This document shows, piece after piece, positions 46,849 to 54,940 of a stretch of 64,000 nt of DNA. Within the stretch, counting starts at the first letter, position 1. Each line of letters opens with the position of its first letter. The DNA comes from Nostoc mirabile CHAB5784 (lineage in GTDB: Bacteria; Cyanobacteriota; Cyanobacteriia; Cyanobacteriales; Nostocaceae): NCBI RefSeq assembly GCF_020829645.1, contig NZ_JAIVFS010000039.1, positions 1 through 64,000 on the forward strand, written 5' to 3'. The translations under genes and the position numbers were made by a program. Below the pieces are notes generated by a model. It was given only the letters and a program-made list of their open reading frames with translations. It searched no databases and was not told the DNA's origin.

Positions 46849-48141
46849 ATGACTAAGAAACCACTTCGGATTGCACTGTTTACAGGATTGTACGCTCCTT
46901 TCTTAACTGGAGTTTCCGTCGCAGTCCACCAACGGGTTCGTTGGTTGCTAGAGCAGGGACATGAGGTTTTTCTAATCCATCCGCAAATCAACGATCGCTA
47001 TCCCAAAAATGTTGGCGATCGCCCCATGCCAGGTTTAAATGAAATTCAGTCTTTCCCCAACTTCTCTGCTTACGCATTCCCCACCCAACCACTGCTATTT
47101 TACAAGTCTCTGCCTCAACCATTGAACTATCGCCATTGGAGCGATACCAAGTTGCTGAAGAAATTCCAGCCCGATATTATCATAGTTGAAGAAGCCGCGC
47201 AAATGAGAGGTTTATACTCATTTTTCTTGCAAGGTTATGGTCGCCCAATCGGTACTAAATACGCAAGACGAACAGGCACGCCAACAATATCACTCTTCCA
47301 TACAGATATTGTTGCATATATCAAATATTACTTTGGGGATAAATTCTTTAACTTTGTTCGGCCGATCATTCCTGCTTTAGTCAAGCAATTTAGTGAGTCT
47401 TATGACTTCAATTACTTTTCTTCTAAAGAACAACTCACTAAATACGAAGAACTGAAATGCCAACGTGCCGAATACGTCCCTTATCAAGGCATCGATTGCG
47501 AAAAATTTCATCCGCGAAACATTTGTTATAACCCTATTCCTAACGACAACCGACCAACTCTCTTGTTTGTCGGACGCATCACCCCGGAAAAGAATGTCAA
47601 CCAACTGCTTGATATATTTCCACTCATCGCTGCCAAAATTCCTGATGTTCATCTGGTGATTGTTGGTAGTGGCCCACTAGATGAGGAAATTCGTCAGCGT
47701 GCCGAAAAATTTGGATCGGGTATTACTGTATGGGGCGAGTCTCACGGTACAGAACTTTTAGGTTGGTTTGCCAGAGCCGATGTCTTTGTCAATCCCTCCA
47801 TTACGGAAAACTTCTGCACTACAAATAACGAAGCGCTAGCGTCTGGAACCCCTCTGGTTGCAGTTATTGCACCCTCAACCTCAGAACAGGTATCTCCTGG
47901 ACGTAACGGCTTTCTTGCCCAACCCAACAACCCCACAGACTTTGCCCAAAGGGTGATTGCGATTTTAGAAAATCCCGAATTGAAAGCAGATATGACTCGG
48001 AACGCTCGCCCCTCAATACTCGACTTTGATTGGTCGGCATGTATGCAAAAATTTGAAGAGAAACTTTACCAAATCGTTGAAGAAGGCAGGAGGAGCAAAT
48101 CATCTAGTCAGGGAGAGGTTCATCGAACTCACGTTAATTAG
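46849..48141 (+). CDS. hglT: HglT candidate: family 4 (GT-B) glycosyltransferase
   Basis: A 430-residue GT4. N-terminal acceptor domain RIALFTGLYAPFLTGVSVAV..RVRWLLEQGHEV; donor domain TLLFVGRITPEKNVNQLLDIF (about 240); E-x7-E motif NPSITENFCTTNNEALASGTPLVA (about 325). I use ATG 46849 rather than the GTG 46831, because the extra six residues (MKYCFF) precede the conserved start TKKPLRIALF. In Anabaena PCC 7120 the HGL island ends with HglT (All5341), which adds the sugar to the long-chain aglycone; this gene has the same place and family. The GT2 at 44905 is the alternative candidate. Confidence 0.75.
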   Translation: MTKKPLRIALFTGLYAPFLTGVSVAVHQRVRWLLEQGHEVFLIHPQINDRYPKNVGDRPMPGLNEIQSFPNFSAYAFPTQPLLFYKSLPQPLNYRHWSDTKLLKKFQPDIIIVEEAAQMRGLYSFFLQGYGRPIGTKYARRTGTPTISLFHTDIVAYIKYYFGDKFFNFVRPIIPALVKQFSESYDFNYFSSKEQLTKYEELKCQRAEYVPYQGIDCEKFHPRNICYNPIPNDNRPTLLFVGRITPEKNVNQLLDIFPLIAAKIPDVHLVIVGSGPLDEEIRQRAEKFGSGITVWGESHGTELLGWFARADVFVNPSITENFCTTNNEALASGTPLVAVIAPSTSEQVSPGRNGFLAQPNNPTDFAQRVIAILENPELKADMTRNARPSILDFDWSACMQKFEEKLYQIVEEGRRSKSSSQGEVHRTHVN

Positions 48142-48364
48142 CGATCGCTTCAGTTTAACAAAGTCTGTTAGTTCAAGAGTGTGATCGTAGACCGCGTAAT
48201 ATCATCTCAAGTTCCCTCCCCTTTATAAGGTCCGGGTTAGGGTGGGGTAAAACCTTGGTTAATCAGCTATTTCAGACTTGTGTACTCCACCCTAGCCCCG
48301 CTTGCGAAGGAGGGATTAAGGGGTGGGGTTCTTCCGGTTTAATAAGCAATCAAGCCGACATCAA

Positions 48365-48390
48365 ACAAAGCCTGCTTATGCAGGCTTTGT
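48365..48390. terminator. Rho-independent-like terminator
   Basis: A perfect 11-bp stem ACAAAGCCTGC / GCAGGCTTTGT with a TTAT loop, followed by TTT on the plus strand. It lies between the converging GT4 (ends 48141) and lipoprotein (ends 48459) genes. Another hairpin-prone CCCCACC repeat lies at 48210-48330. Confidence 0.75.
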
Positions 48391-48458
48391 TTTAGATAAC
48401 CCCAGACTAAAGCTCTGTGGGCGCTTTCATATTTTTGCAGGAGATTGAAGAACTAATT

Positions 48459-48983
48459 TTAATCAACTGCTCTCTTCACTGCATTGCCTGCATCTTCGGC
48501 TGCATTCTGGGTATTACCCTTGATATTTTCAATTCCTCGCTGAGTCCCCTTAACAACACCTTTCCGAACTTCTTCAGCTGAACTGCCGATATCTTCACCC
48601 AGATTTCTCCCTCTTTGACCCAAGGGTGTACCTTCCTTGAAATTGCGGATATATTCCCCTGGACTATTCACCCCTTTCTGGTCAATATTTTCTTGAGCAT
48701 TTTTTGCCAGCGCATCACCTCTGTCATTCGCTGCCTTTTCATCTGTCGCTCTAGGATCTACATCACTAAAGTTATTTATCCCACCAGCAGGAGAAGATAG
48801 AGGATAATCTTTTGTGGGATCGTATCGTTTGGTATAACCTGATTGCTGCTCAGGCTGTGGTGGTTGTGTTGCTATTCCTGGAGCGCCACAAGCTTGTGTC
48901 AGAAATAAGAATATTCCTGCAAAAAAAACAGTTAAAACTTTCAAGGGACGAATGCTTTTGAGCCAATTCATTGCTTTTTTCAT
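48459..48983 (-). CDS. Predicted lipoprotein, paralogue 1
   Basis: A 174-residue protein with a lipoprotein signal (LKVLTVFFAGIFLFLTQACGAP, Cys about 32). The mature part is hydrophilic and low-complexity: a Pro/Gln-rich start, then NFKEGTPLGQRGRNLGEDIG and repeated helical motifs (GVVKGTQRGIENIKGNTQNAAEDAGNAVKRAVD) that resemble LEA-like or amphipathic stress proteins. The signal region matches that of the next gene (49082-49651), so the two are relatives. Function unknown. Confidence 0.72.
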   Translation of the reverse strand: MKKAMNWLKSIRPLKVLTVFFAGIFLFLTQACGAPGIATQPPQPEQQSGYTKRYDPTKDYPLSSPAGGINNFSDVDPRATDEKAANDRGDALAKNAQENIDQKGVNSPGEYIRNFKEGTPLGQRGRNLGEDIGSSAEEVRKGVVKGTQRGIENIKGNTQNAAEDAGNAVKRAVD

Positions 48984-49081
48984 ACTTCTACTCCGTGCAT
49001 TTTTGTGACTAAGTTAAACTTCAACCAAGATGGCATTTGGAATTAATTTTGCATTCCAAGCATTCAGACAAAATAAGAGTT

Positions 49082-49651
49082 CTATCTGCCTACTGCTGGA
49101 TTTGGCTGTAATTCAGGTCTAGCAACAGCTTTATCTCCCTTATCTTGCAAAAAGCCGGAAGCTTTTTCAACATTCTCTTTTACAATCTCAATCCGGTCTT
49201 GAATCCGATCTCCTATGTTTGGTTCATTCTGAATCAAACCACCTGGTTCAGGTTGTTGGAAGTCCTTATCTGTGATGATTGGCAGTTCTGCTTCTTTCTG
49301 GACTCGACCTGCTGGTGTCTCAGCACCAGGATAAAGTATCTCGGATTCTCTATCTGTTGTAGCAATCAACAATTCCGAACTTGGTTGTAAGCTAGCTTGG
49401 TCGCGTCCCCGATTGGCTTTTGGGTTTGCTATTTTCGGATCGGTAGACAATCTGTTGTTGGTATAGTTGTCTCCACCATTTTTATAAGGATTGTTTGCTC
49501 CACCAGCTTGTACAGCAGGATTTTGTGGATTTGCACCTTGAGCATTTGCCCCACTACAAGCTGTGCTAACTATCAACAATAGTCCAGCTAAAAAGATAGT
49601 TACTATCTGGCGCAATCTTATTTTTTTCAAGAATACTCTCACAGTGTTCAC
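49082..49651 (-). CDS. Predicted lipoprotein, paralogue 2
   Basis: A 189-residue protein starting at a GTG with AAGGAGG upstream. Lipoprotein signal RQIVTIFLAGLLLIVSTACSGA (Cys about 33). The mature region is Asn/Gly/Pro-rich, then LYPGAETPAGRVQKEAELPIITDKDF and an amphipathic helix (DRIQDRIEIVKENVEKASGFLQDKGDKAV). The N-terminal KKIRLRQIVTIFLAGLLL is close to KSIRPLKVLTVFFAGIFL of the downstream gene. The pair is probably co-transcribed (98-base gap). Function unknown. Confidence 0.72.
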   Translation of the reverse strand: MNTVRVFLKKIRLRQIVTIFLAGLLLIVSTACSGANAQGANPQNPAVQAGGANNPYKNGGDNYTNNRLSTDPKIANPKANRGRDQASLQPSSELLIATTDRESEILYPGAETPAGRVQKEAELPIITDKDFQQPEPGGLIQNEPNIGDRIQDRIEIVKENVEKASGFLQDKGDKAVARPELQPNPAVGR

Positions 49652-49988
49652 GTAGTCCTCCTTACCAAAATATTAATAAGTTAAGAGTTTGCTGAATCTT
49701 TGGAGTGGTCAGCAAGTTATTGTGCTTGTCTTGGTTCGCTCATTTGATAACCTTTTTTAAGGATATGAATAATAAAATGCTCTTTACCTCTAGCGCAGGC
49801 TACATTTTAAGTACTACAAAAATAATATTTTTATCTAACTCTAGAGAGATATAAAATAAAGTAATATAGGTTTCGTAAAAAGAACTACATCAACCTGTTT
49901 GATACTTCAAAAGCTTTGAATAGGTAGCTGATGTACTGTAATAGTTGAGGCATTGGCCCCTTGTTGCTCTAACCGTTAAATTACTAAA
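49652..49988. other. Intergenic region between divergent genes
   Basis: A/T-rich, about 340 bases; promoters of the lipoprotein pair and the UPF0104-type gene should be here. No repeat or small gene seen. Confidence 0.4.
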
Positions 49989-50912
49989 TTGATGAAGCAA
50001 TTTTCACGTTGGATAATTTTGGGCGCAACGCTGTTTTTTTTAGCGAAAGCTCTGAAGGATAACTGGATTGGAGTGAATGCCATCCGCATTGATGGGGTAG
50101 GATGGGCAATTATAGCGATCGCTACAGGCGTCACTTTACTAGCACATACTTGGGCAGGCTGGATCTGGACTTGGATTCTGCAAGAGTTAAATCAACCTGT
50201 ATCGCCTCCCCAGTTCATCCAAGTTTACCTAAAAACGAACATAGCTAAGTATTTACCAGGTAATATGTGGCATTACTACGGGCGAATTGTGGCCGCCAAA
50301 AATGCCAATGTTTCTGCTGGTGCAGCCACCTTAAGCGTTTTGCTAGAACCCCTACTCATGCTAGCGGCTGCTTTAATCATCATTGTCTTATGCAGTAGCC
50401 AATTTGCAGCAGCTAATAGTACTTTTGTTCTGCAAATACTACAATTGCTGAGTTTAGCTATAGTTCTTTGTGCGATTCATCCTTGGTTTTTAAACCCAGT
50501 TATTGGCTTTTTGTACAGATTGAAAGCAAAAAAGTCTGCTGTCACGACTGAACCAACTGTTCCCTTCAGTCTTAAAAGCTATCCCTTACGGCCTTTGTTA
50601 GGAGAATTGGGCTTTATGGGACTACGCGCCACTGGGTTTATATTAACTATGTTCGCCTTGGGTTCGTTGAATGTGAATCAAGTTCCTTTGTTATTAGGGG
50701 CTTTTAGCTGCGCTTGGTTGTTGGGGCTTGTGATTCCGGGTGCGCCTGGTGGGTTAGGTGTTTTTGAAGCGACTGCGTATGAACTTTTACGACACCACTT
50801 TCCATCTGCCCTAGTATTTAGTGCGATCGCTCTATATCGCCTCATTAGTATTCTAGCTGAAACTGCTGGTGCTGCTTTGGCTTGCTTAGACGAACGCCTT
50901 GCTAAATCATGA
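49989..50912 (+). CDS. UPF0104 / lysylphosphatidylglycerol synthase-like membrane protein
   Basis: A 307-residue protein with about eight membrane helices. Family motifs: YLKTNIAKYLPGNMWHYYGRIVAA (about 78-100), the helix pair SVLLEPLLMLAAALIIIVL, and the closing GLVIPGAPGGLGVFEATAYELL..FSAIALYRLISILAE. The last is the typical P-G-x-x-G-x-x-E signature of the family to which the flippase domain of MprF belongs. It may move a lipid across the inner membrane. Its place after the HGL genes suggests, but does not prove, a link with envelope lipids. Confidence 0.82.
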   Translation: MMKQFSRWIILGATLFFLAKALKDNWIGVNAIRIDGVGWAIIAIATGVTLLAHTWAGWIWTWILQELNQPVSPPQFIQVYLKTNIAKYLPGNMWHYYGRIVAAKNANVSAGAATLSVLLEPLLMLAAALIIIVLCSSQFAAANSTFVLQILQLLSLAIVLCAIHPWFLNPVIGFLYRLKAKKSAVTTEPTVPFSLKSYPLRPLLGELGFMGLRATGFILTMFALGSLNVNQVPLLLGAFSCAWLLGLVIPGAPGGLGVFEATAYELLRHHFPSALVFSAIALYRLISILAETAGAALACLDERLAKS

Positions 50913-50924
50913 ATCAGACGACAC

Positions 50925-52244
50925 TCATTTTTGTCTATCTACCTTCATCTGTGAAAACACACGATAAGCATCCAGATTTAACTGCGGATTACTGCTTTCG
51001 TCTTCTTCGATCTTAATTAAGTTGTATTCTACATTTTCTGCGTAAATTGCAAACGTTATATTAAAAATTTCCATAAAATTGATTACCCACTTACACTCAT
51101 ATTCAGGATATTTTTCGTAATAGCGAATCAGATGAGCAATTTTAATCTCTAAATGCTTACGGGAATTTCTACAAATCAAAATAGTCTTTAACAGGATAAT
51201 AACCAATGTTAAAGAGTGACCTTGAGTAAGCAATAGTATAAATAATAACGAAGGTTCTTTTCCATTTTCTGTTGTCAAACAATCAATAACTCGATTACAG
51301 GTTCTCAAAAATAATTCCTTAGTGAGAATTTCTTGATTATAATCTTTCTTCCATAAAGATAAATTTTCTGCAAACTGCTGCCGCAAAGTCTTAACTAATT
51401 CTTGATTATCTACAGAAAAAAATAGATATTTTTCTATACTTATTTTAAATTGTTCAAGGGTTTGCCCTTGAGTTTGCTTAATAAATATATTGGCAATATT
51501 CTCATGGCTAAATACACCCTTTTTTAAAACAATCGCTTTTATTAAACGCAAAACATTATCTCCCAAGGCACTGGGATTTTTGTAGCGTGTTGTGCTTGAG
51601 ACGGCAGATTGAGAACGAGCTATATACATTGCCAGTTCAAACTTATATTTATCTTTAATCTGTTTATAAAGCTTTCTGGCAGCCTCTTGTTGCTCTCTTG
51701 GATTATTCTCATTAACAGATTGAGCAACTAAGAAATAGGAAGTGTAGCGATTAGCCCAATGACCTTTATATAATTCGTCATGTTTAGCAGCAAATAGTTT
51801 TATTTCTTGATAGTCTTTGCTATTTATAAAATTCTCTAGCCAGCTTTTACAGATATTTATTGCTGGAAAATAATTAGCTTTTAATTCTAGGTTTTTAATA
51901 GCAAATAAATTAACTAATTCTTGGATATACTTATCTTTTCTGTTAGTTTTCCAAGTATTAATTATTATATATATGCACCGCTTAAGTGTATTACGAAAAT
52001 CATCTTCTTTCTCATCTAAAAAAATCTTGTATATTCCAGGTATAGAATAACAATATTGTGAATCGAGTCCGTCTATAAATAAAGCTTTGAATTTGCGTAA
52101 AACTTCATCTGGCGACATTGTGTTGACAGTTTCTATGAAGAAAGTATAAACCTCTTCTTGTGCAATTTGCACATTTACCTGTCTAGAGTGAGACGTAATA
52201 CAATGGGGATATTCCTGACTAATTGATAAACTATTAGCGGTCAT
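50925..52244 (-). CDS. Hypothetical protein, mostly alpha-helical
   Basis: A 439-residue soluble-looking protein with no signal peptide; one hydrophobic stretch near 340-360 (LLFILLLTQGHSLTLVIILLKTILI) could be a buried helix. Rich in Lys, Asn, Ile and Glu with many aromatic residues; repeated helical blocks (KRCIYIIINTWKTNRKDKYI, KSWLENFINSKDYQEIKLFA) suggest an alpha-solenoid. Lower G+C than neighbours. It lies just outside the cas-remnant island and might be part of it. I do not recognise the family. Confidence 0.65.
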   Translation of the reverse strand: MTANSLSISQEYPHCITSHSRQVNVQIAQEEVYTFFIETVNTMSPDEVLRKFKALFIDGLDSQYCYSIPGIYKIFLDEKEDDFRNTLKRCIYIIINTWKTNRKDKYIQELVNLFAIKNLELKANYFPAINICKSWLENFINSKDYQEIKLFAAKHDELYKGHWANRYTSYFLVAQSVNENNPREQQEAARKLYKQIKDKYKFELAMYIARSQSAVSSTTRYKNPSALGDNVLRLIKAIVLKKGVFSHENIANIFIKQTQGQTLEQFKISIEKYLFFSVDNQELVKTLRQQFAENLSLWKKDYNQEILTKELFLRTCNRVIDCLTTENGKEPSLLFILLLTQGHSLTLVIILLKTILICRNSRKHLEIKIAHLIRYYEKYPEYECKWVINFMEIFNITFAIYAENVEYNLIKIEEDESSNPQLNLDAYRVFSQMKVDRQK

Positions 52245-52750
52245 TTCAGTTATCAGGATAAAAAGGTTTCATATTCATATTATTACCAGCTTAACCTTGG
52301 TGAACAGTAGCATCAATCTATTCTTGAGAAATTCAGTAATCTTTTTACACAAATTTGATAAACTCCGGCTATAGATAAAGTATTAAAGATAAATTGTTTA
52401 ATTCTTTATCAAATACTCCAGTGGAACTGCTTACTCTTATAGCGATTCTCATTTGCATAAGCTACATGGGTAGGGACACGGCATTACCCATAGGTGTCAA
52501 CTTAAGCAAAACTTTCGGCTTGACTCACCCGCCTGGAACTAAAGTTCCTGGCTACAATCTTTAGTCTACTTCAGTAGACTAAAGATTCTTGAGTATATTT
52601 AGTCATCTGAAGATGACTTTTGCTATTAGCAAGGAACTTCAGTTTCTTGCGGGACATGACTTTTACGTTAAGTTCACACCAATGGGCATTACCGTGTTCT
52701 TATTCGTGTTCATCTGTAGTTAATTCTTTTTTCTGTACCTTATACCAATT
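52245..52750. other. Intergenic region with MITE, left edge of the cas-remnant island
   Basis: No gene. It contains the third GGTGTCAACTTAA-family element (52489-52684) and ends in sequence (TAGTTAATTC..TTTTTTCTGTAC) also seen near 1622-1642. That shared block meets the cas6 remnant, so the island seems to be cut off by repeat insertion or recombination here. Confidence 0.5.
52489..52684. repeat. MITE-like element, GGTGTCAACTTAA family, copy 3
   Basis: Ends CATAGGTGTCAACTTAAG and ACGTTAAGTTCACACCAATG. The interior is clearly homologous to 15615-15820 (CTGGAACTAAAGTTC, AGTCTACTTCAGTAGACTAA). Confidence 0.68.
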
Positions 52751-52906
52751 CACGAAAACAAAGTTAGAGGATTTGGCGTAAAAATCAGTGAACTCAATCC
52801 TGAAGATTCCTTAACCTTGCAAGAACAGGGCATTGGTGGGAAACGAAAGATGATGTGTGGAATATTTGTCCCAGCGACTCGTAGCAAGGAAGAAGAGGAA
52901 ACGTGA
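52751..52906 (+). pseudogene. cas6 remnant (C-terminal tail)
   Basis: An open stretch without its own start reads VRGFGVKISELNPEDSLTLQ, then EQGIGGKRKMMCGIFVPATR and an acidic end before TGA at 52904-52906. The block L-x-x-x-G-I/L-G-G-K/R-R-x-M-x-C-G-x-F is the C-terminal glycine-rich loop of Cas6-type RNA endonucleases, and the wording fits the MYXAN-type Cas6 (Cmx6). Everything before this is missing. The cas8 remnant starts two bases after the stop, as in an intact cas6-cas8 operon. Confidence 0.65.
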
Positions 52907-52908
52907 TC

Positions 52909-53607
52909 ATGGTTGCTACCCAACCCAAAATTTCCCTATCTCTCGATGCTGCGGATACGACAATAATGCACCGCGTCGGAATGACCGGACTTTACATGAC
53001 TTTAAAGCGGTTAGAAAAGCAATATCCCTTATCTCGTTAACAGGGAGGACATATATCATGGTTTTTGACTGCTGATAATTTAGTGAAAGGAATTCATTGG
53101 TGGTCTAATTTTTGGGAAAAATTGGTAATAGAAGATTCAAAAGGATATTTATTTAACCAGTTATTTTCCAATCGAGAAGGATTCATCATAATGGCAGAGA
53201 ATAGTGAAGAAGACAAGCAGTATCTTATTTTTATTAAGGTATTTCAGCAAGCTATGAAGGGCAACTTTGCTAAAATGTATGCCAAAGCAGAGGAAGGAAA
53301 AGATCCACCAATTAAGAAGAAAGTTGAACGATTAAGGGCAGAGCTAAACTATTGTTATGATGAATTGTCATTCAAGGAATATTTGTCCGACTTTTTAGTA
53401 ATAGGGGGATTAAATAAGTATTTTAATGAGCATCAAGAAGAGATTTCACTACTAATTAAAAAAACATCTTGGCAAGAACTAAGAATTTGGTCATTGTTAG
53501 CGATCGCCAGTTATAAACCCAAAGATCAATCCACCAATAGGGATGATAATTCATTCCCAAACAATCAAAACCTAGAAGAAGTGAATGATGAGTCAGAAGA
53601 AGAATGA
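52909..53607 (+). pseudogene. cas8 remnant (MYXAN/Cmx1-like), interrupted and internally deleted
   Basis: ATG 52909 has AGAAGAGGAAAC upstream. It reads KISLSLDAADTTIMHRVGMT then GLYMTLKRLEKQYPLSR, an in-frame TAA at 53038-53040, then in the same frame QGGHISWFLTADNLVKGIHW, ending with a Cas8 C-terminal-like region (FIKVFQQAMKGNFAKMYAKA; VERLRAELNYCYDELSFKEY; ELRIWSLLAIASYK). The HRxGxxGLYMTLK start and SWFLTAD strand fit the Cas8a1/Cmx1 (DevT-like) large subunit of type I Cascade. Only 233 codons remain, far below the normal size, so the middle has been lost. The part from 53191 has its own ATG and AGAAGGA site and might still be translated (138 residues). Confidence 0.68.
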
Positions 53608-53863
53608 CAATAATATCCCAAATTATTATCTTTACGGAACAGTCCTCACTCGTTATGGTTTAGCGTCCTTAAATCATGACATTAGACGAGGAAATAAGAC
53701 TATTCTGCAAAAAGGCTATTGGAATGGTAAAATTCATTCTTTTGTAGGTTCAAGTGCAATTCGTTGGGCGTTACGTTTTTATCTTCAAAAGCAAGGTTAC
53801 TTATGCAGAGAGCATTCACAAGTGGAAGGAGAAGTACCGGAATTTCCTACAAGACCCGACTGA
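53585..53863 (+). pseudogene. cas7 remnant (DevR/Csa2-like, N-terminal part)
   Basis: The frame overlaps the cas8 remnant by 23 bases, as normal for these operons. Residues about 15-72 (YLYGTVLTRYGLASLNHDIR; GNKTILQKGYWNGKIHSFVG; SSAIRWALRFYLQKQGYL) are the first beta-alpha unit of a Cas7/DevR backbone protein. Homology stops at about 53800 and the frame then reads unrelated bases to a stop at 53863. A full Cas7 would be some 300 residues, so more than two thirds is gone. The bases after 53800 belong to another gene in a different frame. Confidence 0.75.
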
Positions 53864-53969
53864 ACCAAGGATTGAGAAAGTTTTGATTGTTACGGATGAC
53901 AATCGTCGGTTATTGCTCAAGGACGCAACATTAGAGCAAATCAAAGAGATTCTAGAAAACTACAAGTAG
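53801..53969 (+). pseudogene. C-terminal fragment of an unknown gene upstream of the CHAT gene
   Basis: From the cas7 break the other frame reads AESIHKWKEKYRNFLQDPTE, then PRIEKVLIVTDDNRRLLLKD and ATLEQIKEILENYK, stopping two bases before the CHAT ATG. A strand-strand-helix tail of this type, directly before a CHAT gene, resembles the small EACC1-like companion proteins of NTP-dependent conflict systems, but this is a by-eye guess. It was joined to cas7 by deletion. Frame 53754 gives it an accidental start. Confidence 0.5.
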
Positions 53970-53971
53970 CA

Positions 53972-54940
53972 ATGAAGATTCTTCACATTAGTTTGACCCA
54001 GCAAGGCAGGAATAATGTTTCTTTGCGCTATTTTTGGGACAATTCTGCTAATTACCAGGAACACAAATTGCTTTTGACTGAAATCAATGAGTTAAGTCAT
54101 AGAGCAGACACTGACTACTATACCCGTCTCCCTGTAGATTATAATATCACTGGACAAGCACTCTACAATTGGCTAGATAACAGTGATCGCGTTTTAGCCA
54201 ATGCCCTCAATCAGTGCCATCCGCAAGGTTTGATCATCGCGATCGCCACTTCGCAGGGACTAGCTCATCTGCCGTGGGAACTGCTACACGATGGTCAGGA
54301 CTTCTTGGTAAAGAAAAGACCGTCGATTATTCCGGTACGATGGGTGTCCAATGGTAAACCGATAATGATGAGCGCAAACGCTCCTCAAAATCGCCCCCTC
54401 AATGTACTGTTTATGGCGACCTCCCCTTTAGGAGTTGAACCGGAATTAGATTATGAAGCGGAGGAAGGACGAATTTTAAATGCAACCAAGCGCAGTCCAA
54501 TGAACTTGAGAGTGGAAGAAAGTGGTTGTTTAACTGAGTTAGCTTATGTGGTTCGGGAGTACGAAACAAGTTACTTTGATGTATTTCATTTAACAGGTCA
54601 TGCTACTTGGAAGAATGGAAAGCCCTGCTTTTTGACAGAAAACGAATATGGCAACCGAGTTGATAGCAGTACAAGCGCAATCTTTGATGCCCTGAGACCC
54701 CCCTTACCGCCTTTAATTTTTCTATCTGGTTGCCGTACAGGTGATTCTTTCTATGATGCAGTTCCCTCAATGGCAGAAGAATTATTAAATATGGGTGCAA
54801 CTGCTGTGCTTGGTTGGGGTGAACGAGTCCGTGATACCGATGCCACTTCTGCCGCTAGTCAATTGTATTGGGAGTTGTTTCAGGGGGGAACGGTGACACA
54901 GGCGATCGCTTCCACCTATAAAAAATTAATTGACGCCTAA
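53972..54940 (+). CDS. CHAT-domain (caspase-like) protease, 3' end cut by IS
   Basis: A 322-residue CHAT protein. N-terminal strand region (MKILHISLTQQGRNNVSLRY; LPVDYNITGQALYNWLD) followed by the caspase-like core: ATSQGLAHLPWELLHDG, YFDVFHLTGHATWKNGKP (catalytic His) and PPLIFLSGCRTGDSFYDAVPSMAEELLNMGATAVLGWGE (catalytic Cys in SGCRTG). Both catalytic residues are present. Such proteins normally continue into NTPase/repeat domains; here the frame ends two codons into the IS element (stop TAA 54938-54940), so it is 3'-truncated yet keeps a complete protease core. Confidence 0.82.
   Translation: MKILHISLTQQGRNNVSLRYFWDNSANYQEHKLLLTEINELSHRADTDYYTRLPVDYNITGQALYNWLDNSDRVLANALNQCHPQGLIIAIATSQGLAHLPWELLHDGQDFLVKKRPSIIPVRWVSNGKPIMMSANAPQNRPLNVLFMATSPLGVEPELDYEAEEGRILNATKRSPMNLRVEESGCLTELAYVVREYETSYFDVFHLTGHATWKNGKPCFLTENEYGNRVDSSTSAIFDALRPPLPPLIFLSGCRTGDSFYDAVPSMAEELLNMGATAVLGWGERVRDTDATSAASQLYWELFQGGTVTQAIASTYKKLIDA

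Noticed and set aside
53585..54940. CRISPR-guided caspase system (Craspase-like)
   Set aside because: Those are type III-E with a gRAMP effector and TPR-CHAT; here only a type I Cas7 fragment is joined to a separate CHAT gene across a visible frame break.
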